A DNA stretch of 64,000 bases from Teichococcus oryzae (GTDB lineage Bacteria; Pseudomonadota; Alphaproteobacteria; Acetobacterales; Acetobacteraceae), in contig NZ_VUKA01000003.1 of the NCBI RefSeq assembly GCF_008386565.1, forward strand, positions 62,001 through 126,000. Reading direction: 5' to 3'. Positions 1-10,648 of this stretch are shown here, in pieces. The notes beneath the pieces are model-generated. The model ran no database searches. It was not told where the DNA came from and saw only the letters and a list, made by a program, of their open reading frames with translations. The first letter of the stretch is position 1. Each line of letters starts with the position of its first letter. A program made the position numbers and the translations under genes.

Positions 1-1302
1 GCCGGCGAGATCAAGGTCCACAAGCGGGTGCGCGCCGTGGACCTGTGGCGCCGCATGCTGACCATGCTGTTCGAGACCGGCCATCCCTGGATGACCTTCA
101 AGGACCCGTGCAACCTGCGCTCGCCGCAGCGCCATGCCGGGGTGGTGCATTCCTCGAACCTGTGCACCGAGATCACGCTGAACACCTCGGATGACGAAGT
201 GGCGGTATGCAACCTCGGCTCCATCAATCTCGGCCGGCATGTCACCGGGAAGGGCCTCGACCGGGAGCGCCTGCAGCGCACCATCCGCACCGCCATGCGG
301 ATGCTGGACAACGTCATCGACGTCAATTTCTACACCATCCCGCAGGCGCGGCGCTCCAACCTGAAGCACCGGCCGATCGGCATGGGCCTGATGGGCTTCC
401 AGGACGCGCTGCACGCGCTGCGCATCCCCTTCGCCTCGGAGGAAGCGGTGCGCTTCGCCGATGAAAGCATGGAAGTGATCTCCTACCACGCCATCGAGGC
501 GTCGGTGGAGCTGGCGGCGGAGCGCGGCGCCTATGCCTCCTTCCCTGGCTCGCTGTGGAGCCAGGGCGTGCTGCCGGTCGACAGCATCGAATACGTCGCC
601 GAGGCGCGCGGCAACCTCGACCTCGACCGCTCGCAGACGCTGGACTGGGGCGCGCTGCGCGAACGGGTGAAGACCGTCGGCATGCGCAACTCCAACACCA
701 TGGCGATTGCGCCCACGGCCACGATCTCCAACATCGTCGGTGCCACGCAGTCGATCGAGCCGACCTTCCGCAACCTCTACGTGAAGGCCAACATGTCGGG
801 CGACTTCACCGTGGTGAACCCCTACCTGGTGCGCGACCTGAAGGCACGCGGGCTGTGGGACGAGGCCATGGTGAGCGACCTCAAATATTACGACGGCAGC
901 CTCGGCGCCATCGACCGCGTGCCGGAGGACCTGAAGGCGCTCTACGCCACCGCCTTCGAGATCGAGCCGCAATGGCTGGTCGAGGCTGCGGCGCGGCGGC
1001 AGAAATGGATCGACCAGGCGCAGTCGCTGAACCTGTACCTGGCCAATCCGAATGGCCGCAAGCTGGACGCGATCTACCGTCTGGCCTGGCAGCGCGGGCT
1101 GAAGACCACCTATTACCTGCGCACCCAGAGCGCCACGCATGTGGAGAAGTCCACGCTGAAGAAGTCGGACGGCAAGCTGAACGCGGTGCAGGTGCAGGCC
1201 CCCGCCCCCGTGGCGCAGGCCGTGCCGGTGCCGCCCCCCGCCCCCGCCGCCACGCCGCAATTCTGCTCGATCGACGATCCCGGCTGCGAAGCCTGCCAGT
1301 GA
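1..1302 (+). CDS. nrdA: Ribonucleoside-diphosphate reductase alpha subunit (class I), 5'-truncated by window edge
   Basis: Catalytic subunit that reduces ribonucleotides to deoxyribonucleotides. The frame is open from base 1, so the true start and any ATP cone lie outside the window; 433 residues are visible. The NLCTEI active-site motif carries the thiyl-radical cysteine (codon 163-165), and VCNLGSINL carries the partner redox cysteine (codon 208-210). Family blocks [15 protein letters not shown] and a C-terminal block with tyrosines for radical transfer ([13 protein letters not shown]) follow. A proline/alanine-rich linker leads to the tail CEACQ, whose Cys pair (1285-1287 and 1294-1296) is the usual swinging-arm dithiol re-reduced by thioredoxin or glutaredoxin. 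nrdB follows within about 40 bases, so the two are co-transcribed. Confidence 0.96.
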   Translation, partial: AGEIKVHKRVRAVDLWRRMLTMLFETGHPWMTFKDPCNLRSPQRHAGVVHSSNLCTEITLNTSDDEVAVCNLGSINLGRHVTGKGLDRERLQRTIRTAMRMLDNVIDVNFYTIPQARRSNLKHRPIGMGLMGFQDALHALRIPFASEEAVRFADESMEVISYHAIEASVELAAERGAYASFPGSLWSQGVLPVDSIEYVAEARGNLDLDRSQTLDWGALRERVKTVGMRNSNTMAIAPTATISNIVGATQSIEPTFRNLYVKANMSGDFTVVNPYLVRDLKARGLWDEAMVSDLKYYDGSLGAIDRVPEDLKALYATAFEIEPQWLVEAAARRQKWIDQAQSLNLYLANPNGRKLDAIYRLAWQRGLKTTYYLRTQSATHVEKSTLKKSDGKLNAVQVQAPAPVAQAVPVPPPAPAATPQFCSIDDPGCEACQ

Positions 1303-1339
1303 AGCACTCGACGTGAAGCACACGACCATGGAGAACACG

Positions 1340-2446
1340 ATGTTGGACTGGAACGAGGGCAAGGCGGCGGATGCCCCGGCGCTGCCGGCCGGTGACGCCA
1401 CCGGCCTCGGGCAGATCGACCATGGCGCCGCGCGCATCTCGGTTGACGACAAGGCGATGATCAATTGCCGCGCCGACGTGAACCAGCTGCTGCCGCTGAA
1501 GTATCGCTGGGCGTGGGAAAAGTACCTGGCGGGCTGCAACAACCACTGGATGCCGACCGAGGTGTCCATGCAGGCCGACATCGCGCTGTGGAAGTCGCGC
1601 GACGGGCTGACGGAGGAGGAGCGCCACGCCGTCAAGCGCAACCTGGGCTTCTTCGCAACCAGCGAATCCCTGGTCGCCAACAACATCGTGCTGGCCGTCT
1701 ACCGCCACCTGACCAATCCCGAATGCCGCCAGTACCTGCTGCGCCAGGCCTTCGAGGAAGCGGTGCATACCCACACCTTCCAGTACATCGTGGAAAGCCT
1801 CGGCCTTGATGAGGGCGAGCTGTTCAACATGTACCGCGAGGTGCCGTCCATCACCGACAAGGCGGAATGGGCGCTGAAATACACGCAGAACCTGTCCGAT
1901 CCCGCTTTCGGCACCGGCACGCCCGAGAAGGACCGCGCCTTCCTGCGCGACCTCATCGCCTTCTATGTCGTGTTTGAGGGGATGTGGTTCTACACCGGCT
2001 TCGCGCAGATCCTGTCGCTCGGCCGGCGCGGCAAGATGGTGGGCATCGCCGAGCAGTACCAGTACATCCTGCGCGACGAGAGCATCCACCTGAACTTCGG
2101 CATCGACGTGATCAACCAGATCCGCGCGGAGAATCCCGGCCTGTGGACGGCCGAGTTCGCCGAGGAAGTGCGCACCATGCTGCACGAGGCCTGCGAGCTG
2201 GAAGTGGCCTATGGCCGCGACACCATGCCGCGCGGCTTCCTGGGCCTGAATGCCGGACTGTGCGAGCAGTACATGCACTTCATCACCAACCGCCGCTGCG
2301 CCCAGCTAGGGCTGGAGCCGGTGTTCCCGCCCAGCGACAACCCCTTCCCCTGGATGTCCGAGGTGATGGACCTGAAGAAGGAAAAGAACTTCTTCGAGAC
2401 ACGCGTCATCGAATACCAGAATGGCGGCGCGCTGAGCTGGGAATAA
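1340..2446 (+). CDS. nrdB: Ribonucleoside-diphosphate reductase beta subunit, subclass Ic-like
   Basis: Metal-radical subunit partnering NrdA, 368 residues. I chose the ATG at 1340 because GGAG (1330-1333) lies 6 bases before it; in-frame starts at 1313 (GTG) and 1328 (ATG) are possible. Metal-ligand blocks are visible: E109 in [10 protein letters not shown]140/H143 in [10 protein letters not shown], a later Glu in FEGMWFYTG, and Glu/His in [10 protein letters not shown]. Placed against E. coli NrdB, E109 replaces Asp84 and F147 replaces the radical Tyr122 (His118 plus four). That combination defines subclass Ic, studied in Chlamydia, which uses a Mn/Fe cofactor instead of a tyrosyl radical. 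The class assignment rests on hand alignment; the family call is secure. Confidence 0.96.
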   Translation: MLDWNEGKAADAPALPAGDATGLGQIDHGAARISVDDKAMINCRADVNQLLPLKYRWAWEKYLAGCNNHWMPTEVSMQADIALWKSRDGLTEEERHAVKRNLGFFATSESLVANNIVLAVYRHLTNPECRQYLLRQAFEEAVHTHTFQYIVESLGLDEGELFNMYREVPSITDKAEWALKYTQNLSDPAFGTGTPEKDRAFLRDLIAFYVVFEGMWFYTGFAQILSLGRRGKMVGIAEQYQYILRDESIHLNFGIDVINQIRAENPGLWTAEFAEEVRTMLHEACELEVAYGRDTMPRGFLGLNAGLCEQYMHFITNRRCAQLGLEPVFPPSDNPFPWMSEVMDLKKEKNFFETRVIEYQNGGALSWE

Positions 2447-2468
2447 GGCGCGGCGCCCGCTTCCCGAT

Positions 2469-2491
2469 CCGGCGGCGCACCGCGCCGCCGG
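2469..2491 (+). terminator. Hairpin downstream of nrdB
   Basis: A perfect 10-bp stem (CCGGCGGCGC / GCGCCGCCGG) with a 3-base loop begins 23 bases after the nrdB stop. No T-run follows, so it may be a transcript-end stabiliser or a Rho-assisted terminator rather than a classic intrinsic one. Confidence 0.45.
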
Positions 2492-2772
2492 CTGACTTCC
2501 CCCTGGGCGGCCGGCACATCGTCCCGCCCGCCATGACGCCTTTCCTTTCCGGGCTTTTCCGCCCCACCCGCCTCGCCGGGGCCTGTCAGGTTGCGCGGCC
2601 AGGGATCTTCCCGCTATTGGCGGAGGACTGAACGGCCAAGGCTCCGTCAGGACGCGGCGAACCCCGGCCTTCCCCTCGCCCTGATTGACGCCATTCCGGT
2701 GGCGGAGGCCGCGCCACATTGCCCCGATGCCGGTTTTCGCCGGCGCAATTCCGTTCCGGATGCGGTTTGGAG

Positions 2773-2800
2773 TTACGCCGGCCGCCGCCCGCCCTATGAT
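2773..2800 (+). promoter_or_regulatory. Weak candidate promoter for the glycerol operon
   Basis: TTACGC (2773-2778) and TATGAT (2795-2800) are separated by 16 bases, about 200 bases upstream of the first ABC gene. The -10 match is good and the -35 match poor. In DNA this GC-rich such a pair can occur by chance, so this is only a candidate. Confidence 0.22.
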
Positions 2801-3002
2801 GATGGCGCGGGCACGGCCCCGGCGCCGAACCGCGATGACGTCCCGATGCTGGACCAGCCGGAACGGGGGAGGCGCCATTGTTGTCGGTCATTGGCGGCAG
2901 GATCACCATCGTCCGGCGGCTGGCCCGGCCTGCCCTGGCACGGGACGCCCCGCCTGATCCAGGCCTCTGCCAGAGCCTGGCCGTGGCCGGGAGGGCCGCG
3001 GG

Positions 3003-4085
3003 ATGAGCGTGGCGCTCCATGGCATCGCCGCCTCGGCCAATGGCGGAACAACGCTGCATCCGGTGACGCTGGAGCTTCATCCGGGCCGGCCCCATGTGCT
3101 GCTGGGCCCCACCGGCGCCGGAAAGACCACCCTGCTGCGGCTGCTGGCGGGGCTGGACCGGCCTAGCGCCGGCCGGCTGCTTGCCGAAGGACAGGACGTG
3201 ACGGGCCTGCCGCCACGGCGGCGCAGCGTCGCCATGGTGTACCAGCAATTCATCAACTACCCGACGCTGACGGTGTTCGAGAACATCGCCTCGCCCTTGC
3301 GCGTCGCCCGCCTGCCGCGTGCCGAGATCGAGGGCCGGGTGCGGGAAGCGGCGCGGCTGCTGCGGCTGGAGCCGTATCTGGCCCGGCGGCCGTTGGAACT
3401 GTCTGGCGGCCAGCAGCAGCGCACCGCCATCGCCCGCGCCTTGGTGAAGCGCGCGGCGCTGGTGCTGATGGACGAGCCCCTGGCCAATCTGGACTACAAG
3501 CTGCGCGAGGAACTGCGGGAAGAACTGCCCCGCCTGTTCGCCGGCACCGGCAGCGTTTTCGTCTACGCCACCACCGAGCCGGCCGAGGCATTGCTGCTGG
3601 GCGGGCAGGTGGCAACGCTTTCGCAAGGCCGCCTGACGCAATCCGGCCCGGCCGGGGCGGTGTTCCGCCGCCCGGTGGATCTCGCCACGGCGCGGGTGTT
3701 TTCCGACCCGCCGCTGAACGAGGCGCCGGCGGAGCTTCGCGGCGGCGTGCTGCATCTGGGCGGAGAGATCACCCTGCCCGCGCCGCCCGGCGCACCGCAA
3801 TCCGGGCGTTGCACCCTGGGCATCCGCGCCCATGAGATCTCCCTCGATCCCCTTCCGGGCGCGGTGGCCCTGCCGGCGAAGGTGCGGCTGGCCGAGGTGA
3901 CCGGCTCCGAAAGCTATGTGCATCTGGATGTGATGGGCGATCTCCGCTGGGTGGCGCTGGTGCCCGGCGTGCGGCGGCCGGAGCCGGGCAGCAGCGCCAT
4001 GGTTCACTTCGACCCGCGCCGCGTGCTGCTGTTCGGCGCCGATGGCCGGCTGGCGGCGGTGGCCGAGTTGGCGGAGGCTGCCTGA
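3003..4085 (+). CDS. glpS: Glycerol ABC transporter ATP-binding protein, GlpS-like
   Basis: First ATPase of a glycerol importer, 360 residues, with the C-terminal regulatory/OB extension of the sugar (UgpC/MalK) class. Walker A GPTGAGKT is at 35-42, the Q-loop near YQQF (80-83), signature LSGGQ at 133-137, and Walker B ends in DE at 157-158. The switch (H-loop) histidine is missing: the usual YVTHDQ reads YATTEP, with Thr191 in the His position. The ATG is preceded by GGGAGG. The stop overlaps the next start by one base. Neighbouring permeases, binding protein and glpK match the glpSTPQUV-K arrangement known from rhizobia, which supports glycerol as substrate. Confidence 0.88.
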   Translation: MSVALHGIAASANGGTTLHPVTLELHPGRPHVLLGPTGAGKTTLLRLLAGLDRPSAGRLLAEGQDVTGLPPRRRSVAMVYQQFINYPTLTVFENIASPLRVARLPRAEIEGRVREAARLLRLEPYLARRPLELSGGQQQRTAIARALVKRAALVLMDEPLANLDYKLREELREELPRLFAGTGSVFVYATTEPAEALLLGGQVATLSQGRLTQSGPAGAVFRRPVDLATARVFSDPPLNEAPAELRGGVLHLGGEITLPAPPGAPQSGRCTLGIRAHEISLDPLPGAVALPAKVRLAEVTGSESYVHLDVMGDLRWVALVPGVRRPEPGSSAMVHFDPRRVLLFGADGRLAAVAELAEAA

Positions 4086-5169
4086 TGGCCCGCATCGCCT
4101 TCGAGGCCCTTGGCCACCGCTATGCCGGCGCCACGCTCCCGGCGCTGAAGCCGATGGACATGGTGTGGGAGCATGCCGGCGCCTATGCGCTGCTCGGCCC
4201 GTCCGGCTGCGGCAAGACGACCTTGCTCAACATCGTCTCCGGCCTGCTGCGCCCGAGCGAGGGGCGGGTGCTGTTCGATGGCGCCGATGTCACCGCCCTG
4301 CCGACCGAGCGGCGCAACGTGGCGCAGGTGTTCCAGTTCCCGGTGGTCTACGACACCATGACGGTGCGGGAGAACCTGGCCTTTCCGCTGCGCAACCGCG
4401 GCGTGCCCGCCGCCGCGGCGCGGACACGGGTGGAGCGGGTGGCGGCGCTGCTCGGGCTGACTGCACGGCTGGACCGGCGCGCCCGCAATCTCGGCGCCGA
4501 CGAGAAGCAGAAGATCTCGCTGGGCCGCGGGCTGGTGCGCGATGACGTGGCCGCCATCCTGTTCGATGAGCCGCTGACCGTGATCGACCCGCATCTGAAA
4601 TGGGAGCTGCGGTCACGGCTGAAGGAACTGCACCGGCAGGTGCCCACCACCATGATCTACGTCACCCACGACCAGACCGAGGCGCTGACCTTCGCCGATC
4701 GTGTCGTGGTGATGTTGGATGGCGAGGTGGTGCAGATCGGCACGCCTGAGGCGTTGTTCGAGCATCCGGCGCATCGCTTCGTCGGCCATTTCATCGGCAG
4801 CCCGGGCATGAACTTCCTGCCCTGCGCCATCAGCGGGCGGGAGGCGGTGCTGCCCGGCGGCCAGCGCGTGGCCCTGCCGCGCGCCTATGGCCCGCTGGCC
4901 GGCACGGTGGAGCTCGGCATCCGCCCCGAATTCGCGACCATGGTGGCGGAAGGTGGCCTCGCCGCGCGGCTTCGGCGCGTGGAGGATCTTGGCCGCCGCC
5001 GCATCGCCCGGCTGGAGCTGGATGGCGTGCCGGTCGCCGCGACCCTGCCCGAGGGAATGCCGGTGCCGGCCGAGCCGCGCCTCGCCTTCGACCCGGCGCG
5101 GCTGCATGTCTATGCCGACGGGCGGCTGGCTCGCGGGGAAGCAGCACGGGATGCGCGGGAGGCAGGGCC

Positions 5170-5173
<4 letters not shown>
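4085..5173 (+). CDS. glpT: Glycerol ABC transporter ATP-binding protein, GlpT-like
   Basis: Second ATPase, 362 residues, also MalK/UgpC-like with a C-terminal domain. Walker A GPSGCGKT is at 38-45, Walker B DE at 161-162, and the switch histidine is present (YVTHDQ, His195). Here the ABC signature is degenerate: LSGGQ is replaced by LGADE at 136-140. This is the mirror image of its partner, which keeps the signature but lacks the switch His, so the pair should form one consensus and one degenerate ATP site. The gene overlaps the upstream stop by one base and the downstream permease by four, implying translational coupling. The symbol means the rhizobial ABC protein, not the E. coli glycerol-3-phosphate antiporter of the same name. 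Confidence 0.88.
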
Positions 5174-6074
<901 letters not shown>

Positions 6075-6078
<4 letters not shown>

Positions 6079-6956
6079 GCCAGGCGCAGCCCCGCACCGT
6101 GTCGGCGGCGCCCGCCCTGCCCGCGTCCTGGGCCCGGCCGCGCGGCGGCGCGCTGCGCGCCGCCCTGCCGCGCCTCGTGCTCGGCCTGTACCTGCTGTTC
6201 CTGCTGGTGCCGATCTACTGGCTGGTCAATATGAGCTTCAAGACCAACCTGGAAATCAGCTCGGCCATGACACTGTGGCCGCGCGAGCCGACGCTGGAGA
6301 ACTACCGGCGCATCTTCACCGATGCTTCCTGGTATGGCGGCTACATCAACAGCCTGAAATACGTGTTGCTGAACACGCTGATCTCGCTCGCCGTGGCGCT
6401 GCCGGCGGCCTACGCCTTCAGCCGCTACCGCTTCCTGGGCGACCGTCACCTGTTCTTCTGGCTGTTGTCCAACCGCATGGCGCCGCCCGCCGTCTTCGCC
6501 CTGCCCTTCTTCCAGCTCTACGGCGCGGTCGGCCTGTTCGACACCCCCTGGGCGGTGGCGCTGGCGCATTGCGTGTTCAACGTGCCACTCGCCGTGTGGA
6601 TCCTGGAAGGCTTCATGTCCGGCGTGCCTCGCGAGATCGACGAAACGGCGGCGATCGATGGCTGGTCCTTTCCTGCCTTCTTCATCCGGCTGTTCCTGCC
6701 GCTGGTGGCGGGCGGCGTCGGCGTCGCCGCCTTCTTCTGCTTCATGTTCTCCTGGGTGGAGCTTCTGCTGGCGCGCACCCTGACCACCGTCAACGCCAAG
6801 CCGATCGTCGCCACCATGACACGCACGGTTTCCGCCGCGGGCATGGATTGGGGGCTGCTGGCGGCGGCCGGCGTGCTGACCATCATCCCCGGCGCGGTGG
6901 TGATCTGGTTTGTCCGCAACCACATCGCGCGCGGCTTCGCGCTGGGGCGGGTGTAG
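6075..6956 (+). CDS. glpQ: Glycerol ABC transporter permease, GlpQ-like
   Basis: Second permease, MalG/UgpE class, 293 residues. The start is the ATG of an ATGA overlap; a longer open frame upstream only duplicates coding sequence of the previous gene. An Ala/Pro-rich cytoplasmic tail precedes the first membrane segment (about residues 35-55). Five further hydrophobic stretches follow, and the EAA-type coupling loop (EIDETAAIDGWSFPAFF) sits near residue 190. It pairs with the upstream permease. A DUF2160 gene comes five bases later, as in rhizobial glycerol operons. Confidence 0.87.
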
Positions 6957-6960
6957 CGCC

Positions 6961-7242
6961 ATGGACCTGTCCTGGATGGCCTGGACCTGGCAATCGGCGC
7001 TGTTCTTCTCGGCGTTGTTCCTGGCACTGCTGGTGATGACGCTGCTGGCGATCCGCTTCCCGGAAACAGAGCGCATCGGCGTGCTGCGCCTGCCCACCAC
7101 GCGCGGGGACCGGCTGTTCCTGACGCTGGTGGGCAGCGCCTTCATCCATCTCGGCTGGCTGGCCCTGGCGGGGGATGCGCCGCTGTGGGGCGCCAGCCTG
7201 CTGTCCCTGGCTTTCGGCGCGGCGATGTTCCGCTGGGCCTGA
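6961..7242 (+). CDS. glpU: Small DUF2160 membrane protein of the glycerol transporter, GlpU-like
   Basis: 93 residues with three hydrophobic segments (roughly 12-34, 52-69 and 74-91) and a short charged loop (PETERIGVLRLPTTRGD). Proteins of this family sit between permease and binding-protein genes in glycerol ABC operons. The molecular role is not established; assembly or stabilisation of the transporter is inference. It starts four bases after the permease stop, and the conserved position in the operon is the main support for the call. Confidence 0.82.
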   Translation: MDLSWMAWTWQSALFFSALFLALLVMTLLAIRFPETERIGVLRLPTTRGDRLFLTLVGSAFIHLGWLALAGDAPLWGASLLSLAFGAAMFRWA

Positions 7243-7289
7243 ACCGGCCGCGCCCGCCGGCGTTCCGGGCGCCAAGCGTGTTGGAGGGA

Positions 7290-9068
7290 ATGAACGTGAA
7301 AGACGTCGTCTTCGGCCGCCGTGACGTGTTGCTCGGCAGTGCCGCGCTTCTCGCCGCGCCTGCGCTTCTGCGCCCGGTACACAGCCTGGCGCAGGGCACC
7401 GATGCGGCGCGGCGCTGGGTGGAACAGGAATTCCAGCCTTCCACCCTGAGCCGCGACCAGCAGATGCAGGAAATGGAATGGTTCGCCCGCGCCGCGCAGC
7501 CCTGGCGCGGGCAGGAGATCAACGTGGTGTCGGAAACCATCACCACGCATGAATATGAGGCCCGCACCCTGGCCCGTGCCTTTTCCGAGATCACCGGCAT
7601 CAATCTGCGGCACGACCTGTTGCAGGAAGGCGATGTGGTGGAGAAGATCCAGACCCAGATGCAGTCCGGGCGCAATGTTTATGATGCCTGGGTGAATGAC
7701 AGCGACCTGATCGGCACGCATTTCCGCTACCAGCAGGCGGTGCCGCTGAGCGACTGGATGACCGGCGAAGGGCGCGACCAGACGCTGCCCAGCCTCGACA
7801 TCGAGGATTTCATCGGCCGTTCCTTCGGCACCGGCCCGGACAACAAACTGTACCAGCTGCCGGACCAGCAATTCGCCAATCTTTACTGGTTCCGCTACGA
7901 CTGGTTCACCCGCCCCGCCATCCGCGACGCCTTCAGGAAGCAGTTCAATTACGATCTGGGCGTGCCGGTGAACTGGTCCGCCTATGAGGACATTGCCGAG
8001 TTCTTCACCAACACGGTGAAGGAGATCGATGGGGTCAAGGTTTATGGCCACATGGATTACGGCAAGAAGGACCCGTCCCTGGGCTGGCGCTTCACCGATG
8101 CCTGGCTGTCCATGGCCGGCAATGGCGATCGCGGCATCCCCAATGGCAAGCCGGTGGATGAATGGGGCGTGCGCATGGAAGGCTGCCGCCCCACCGGCTC
8201 CTCGGTCGAGCGCGGCGGCGACACCAACGGCCCGGCCGCCGTGTATTCCGTGACCAAGTACGTCGAATGGCTGAAGAAATACGCGCCGCCGGAAGCCGCC
8301 GGCATGACCTTCTCGGAATCAGGGCCGGTGCCGGCGCAGGGCAACATCGCGCAGCAGATCTTCTGGTACACCGCCTTCACCGCCGACATGGTGAAGCCCG
8401 GCCTGCCAGTGGTGAACGCCGACAACACGCCGAAATGGCGCATGGCCCCCTCCCCGAAGGGATCTTACTGGAAGGAGGGCATGAAGCTCGGCTACCAGGA
8501 TTGCGGCTCCTGGACGCTGCTGAAATCGACGCCGGTGGACCGCCGTCGCGCCGCCTGGCTTTACGCCCAGTTCTGCGTCGCCAAATCGACCAGCCTGAAG
8601 AAAAGCCATGTCGGCCTGACCTTCATCCGCGAAAGCGACATCTGGCACAGTTCCTTCAGCGAGCGGGCGCCGCTGCTGGGCGGGCTGATCGAGTTCTACC
8701 GCTCCCCCGCGCGGGTGCAGTGGACGCCGACGGGCAACAACATCCCCGATTATCCGCGTCTGGCGCAGCTCTGGTGGCAGAACATCGGCGATGCCTCCTC
8801 CGGCGCCAAGACGCCGCAGGCCGCCATGGATTCCCTGGCCGCGGCGCAGGACAGCGTGATGGAGCGCCTGCAGCGCGCCAATGTGCAGGGCGATTGCGGC
8901 CCGCGCCTCAATCCGCGCGGCAGCGCCGAGGAATGGTATGCGCGCGCCGAGAAGGACGGCAATATCGCCCCGCAGCGCAAGCTGGCGAATGAAAAGCCGC
9001 AGGGGGAAACAGTGGATTACGACACGCTGATCCGCTCCTGGCCGGCAACGCCGCCGAAGCGCGCCTGA
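7290..9068 (+). CDS. glpV: Glycerol ABC transporter periplasmic binding protein, GlpV-like
   Basis: Large extracellular solute-binding protein, 592 residues. It opens with a twin-arginine type leader (FGRRDVLLGSAALLAAPALL) that would direct export to the periplasm, with cleavage after SLAQ. The length is much greater than ordinary sugar-binding proteins (about 400) and fits the GlpV group. ATG 7290 lies very close to the GGAGG at 7283-7287; GTG 7296, two codons on, has better spacing and may be the true start. The position after the small membrane protein and before glpK argues for glycerol binding. Confidence 0.87.
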   Translation: MNVKDVVFGRRDVLLGSAALLAAPALLRPVHSLAQGTDAARRWVEQEFQPSTLSRDQQMQEMEWFARAAQPWRGQEINVVSETITTHEYEARTLARAFSEITGINLRHDLLQEGDVVEKIQTQMQSGRNVYDAWVNDSDLIGTHFRYQQAVPLSDWMTGEGRDQTLPSLDIEDFIGRSFGTGPDNKLYQLPDQQFANLYWFRYDWFTRPAIRDAFRKQFNYDLGVPVNWSAYEDIAEFFTNTVKEIDGVKVYGHMDYGKKDPSLGWRFTDAWLSMAGNGDRGIPNGKPVDEWGVRMEGCRPTGSSVERGGDTNGPAAVYSVTKYVEWLKKYAPPEAAGMTFSESGPVPAQGNIAQQIFWYTAFTADMVKPGLPVVNADNTPKWRMAPSPKGSYWKEGMKLGYQDCGSWTLLKSTPVDRRRAAWLYAQFCVAKSTSLKKSHVGLTFIRESDIWHSSFSERAPLLGGLIEFYRSPARVQWTPTGNNIPDYPRLAQLWWQNIGDASSGAKTPQAAMDSLAAAQDSVMERLQRANVQGDCGPRLNPRGSAEEWYARAEKDGNIAPQRKLANEKPQGETVDYDTLIRSWPATPPKRA

Positions 9069-9074
9069 CCGCCG

Positions 9075-9108
9075 GGCGGGGACGGGCAAGCCGCCCCCGC
9101 CGCCTTTT
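9075..9108 (+). terminator. Hairpin plus T-run between binding-protein gene and glpK
   Basis: GGCGGGG (9075-9081) pairs with CCCCGCC (9095-9101), followed by GCC and TTTT (9105-9108). The glpK ribosome site (AGGGGAG) comes directly after. It resembles a partial intrinsic terminator that would lower glpK transcription relative to the transporter genes. Confidence 0.45.
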
Positions 9109-9126
9109 CCGACAGGGGAGTGATGC

Positions 9127-10626
9127 ATGCCGGCCAATGGCCATGTCCTGGCCCTCGACCAGGGTACCACATCGACCCGCGCCATTCTTTACCGCACGCC
9201 GGACCTCATGCCGGTGGCCTCGGCGCAACGGGAGTTTCCGCAGCATTTCCCCGCTTCCGGCTGGGTGGAGCATGAGGCGGAGGATCTTTGGGAAAGCTCC
9301 CTGGCCGTTATGCGGGAAGCGATGGCGAAAGCCGGCCTTGGTCCAGCCGACATCGCCGGCATCGGCATCGCCAACCAGCGGGAAACCGCGCTGGTATGGG
9401 ACCGCCGCAGCGGCCAGCCGATCCATCGCGCCATTGTCTGGCAGGACCGCCGCACGGCGGAAACCTGCGCCGCGCTGCGCGAGGCCGGCCATGCCGGGCG
9501 CGTCGCGGCTGCCACCGGCCTGCTGATCGACCCCTATTTCTCCGCCACCAAGATCGCCTGGATGCTGGACGCGGTGCCCGGCGCGCGCGCGGCCGCCGAG
9601 CGCGGCGAGCTGGCCTTCGGCACGGTGGACAGCTTCCTGCTCTGGCGCCTGACGGAAGGGCGGGTTCACGCCACCGACGCTACCAACGCCGCGCGCACGC
9701 TGTTGTTCAACATCCATGGCGGCACCTGGGACAAGGAATTATGCGCCCTGTTCCGCGTGCCTTCCGCGATGCTGCCCGAGGTGCGCGACTGCGCCGCGGA
9801 ATTCGGCGTCACCACGGCACTCGGCGGCCGCATTCCCGTGCTGGGCATCGCGGGGGACCAGCAGGCGGCAACACTGGGCCAGGCCTGCTTCCGGCCCGGC
9901 ATGGTCAAGGCGACCTATGGCACGGGCTGCTTCGCCCTGCTGAACACCGGCGAAACGCCCGTCGTCTCCCGGCACCGGCTGCTGACCACTATCGCTTATC
10001 AATTCGGCGGGCGCCGCACCTATGCGCTGGAAGGCGCGATCTTTGTCGCGGGCGCCGCCGTGCAATGGTTGCGGGACGGGCTGCGGCTGATCCGCGATGC
10101 CTCGGAAACCGGGCAGCTGGCGGCGCAATCCGATCCGGCGGCGCGGCTCTACCTGGTGCCGGCTTTTGTTGGCCTTGGCGTGCCATACTGGGATGCCGCG
10201 GCACGCGGCGCCATCCACGGCCTGACGCGCGCCTCCGGGCCGGCGGATTTCGCGCGCGCCGCCCTGGAATGCGTGGGCTACCAGACCCGCGACCTGCTCA
10301 GCGCCATGCAGTCCGACATGGCCGCCGGCACGGAGGAGGCGGTGCTGCGCGTCGATGGCGGCATGGTGGCCTCGGACTGGACGATGCAGTTCCTGGCGGA
10401 CATCCTGGGCGCGCCGGTGGACCGCCCTGTGCTGCAGGAAACCACCGCCCTGGGCGCCGCCTATCTGGCGGGATTGCAGGCGGGGCTGTGCCCCGACCCG
10501 GATGGCTTCGCGCGAAGCTGGCAGTTGCAGCGGCGCTTCCTCCCCGCCATGCCGGAGGCAACGCGCGAGGCCGCCTATTCCGGCTGGCAGCGCGCGGTGC
10601 GGCGGACCCTGTCGGACATCGCCTGA
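9127..10626 (+). CDS. glpK: Glycerol kinase
   Basis: ATP-dependent phosphorylation of glycerol to glycerol-3-phosphate, trapping the imported substrate. 499 residues, the usual FGGY-family length. The N-terminal phosphate loop ([12 protein letters not shown]) is at about 12-23, [14 protein letters not shown] and VWQDRRT lie in the first domain, and [12 protein letters not shown] and the C-terminal [19 protein letters not shown] block complete the ATP site. AGGGGAG lies 5 bases upstream of the ATG. It is the last gene of the operon; glycerol-3-phosphate dehydrogenase must be encoded elsewhere. Confidence 0.95.
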   Translation: MPANGHVLALDQGTTSTRAILYRTPDLMPVASAQREFPQHFPASGWVEHEAEDLWESSLAVMREAMAKAGLGPADIAGIGIANQRETALVWDRRSGQPIHRAIVWQDRRTAETCAALREAGHAGRVAAATGLLIDPYFSATKIAWMLDAVPGARAAAERGELAFGTVDSFLLWRLTEGRVHATDATNAARTLLFNIHGGTWDKELCALFRVPSAMLPEVRDCAAEFGVTTALGGRIPVLGIAGDQQAATLGQACFRPGMVKATYGTGCFALLNTGETPVVSRHRLLTTIAYQFGGRRTYALEGAIFVAGAAVQWLRDGLRLIRDASETGQLAAQSDPAARLYLVPAFVGLGVPYWDAAARGAIHGLTRASGPADFARAALECVGYQTRDLLSAMQSDMAAGTEEAVLRVDGGMVASDWTMQFLADILGAPVDRPVLQETTALGAAYLAGLQAGLCPDPDGFARSWQLQRRFLPAMPEATREAAYSGWQRAVRRTLSDIA

Positions 10627-10648
10627 GCACCGGCCCGAAGGCGGCGCG

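Larger units (their letters stand above)
2447..3002. other. Non-coding gap between nrdAB and the glycerol operon
   Basis: 556 bases without a gene I can support; open frames here have no recognisable protein and no good ribosome site. It holds the nrdB hairpin at 2469-2491, a weak promoter-like pair near 2773-2800, and an imperfect hairpin at 2959-2980 (CCAGGCCTCT / AGAGCCTGG, one bulged C) just before the ribosome site of the first ABC gene. No GlpR-type gene and no glpD is here, although related rhizobial operons usually have both nearby. Confidence 0.6.
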
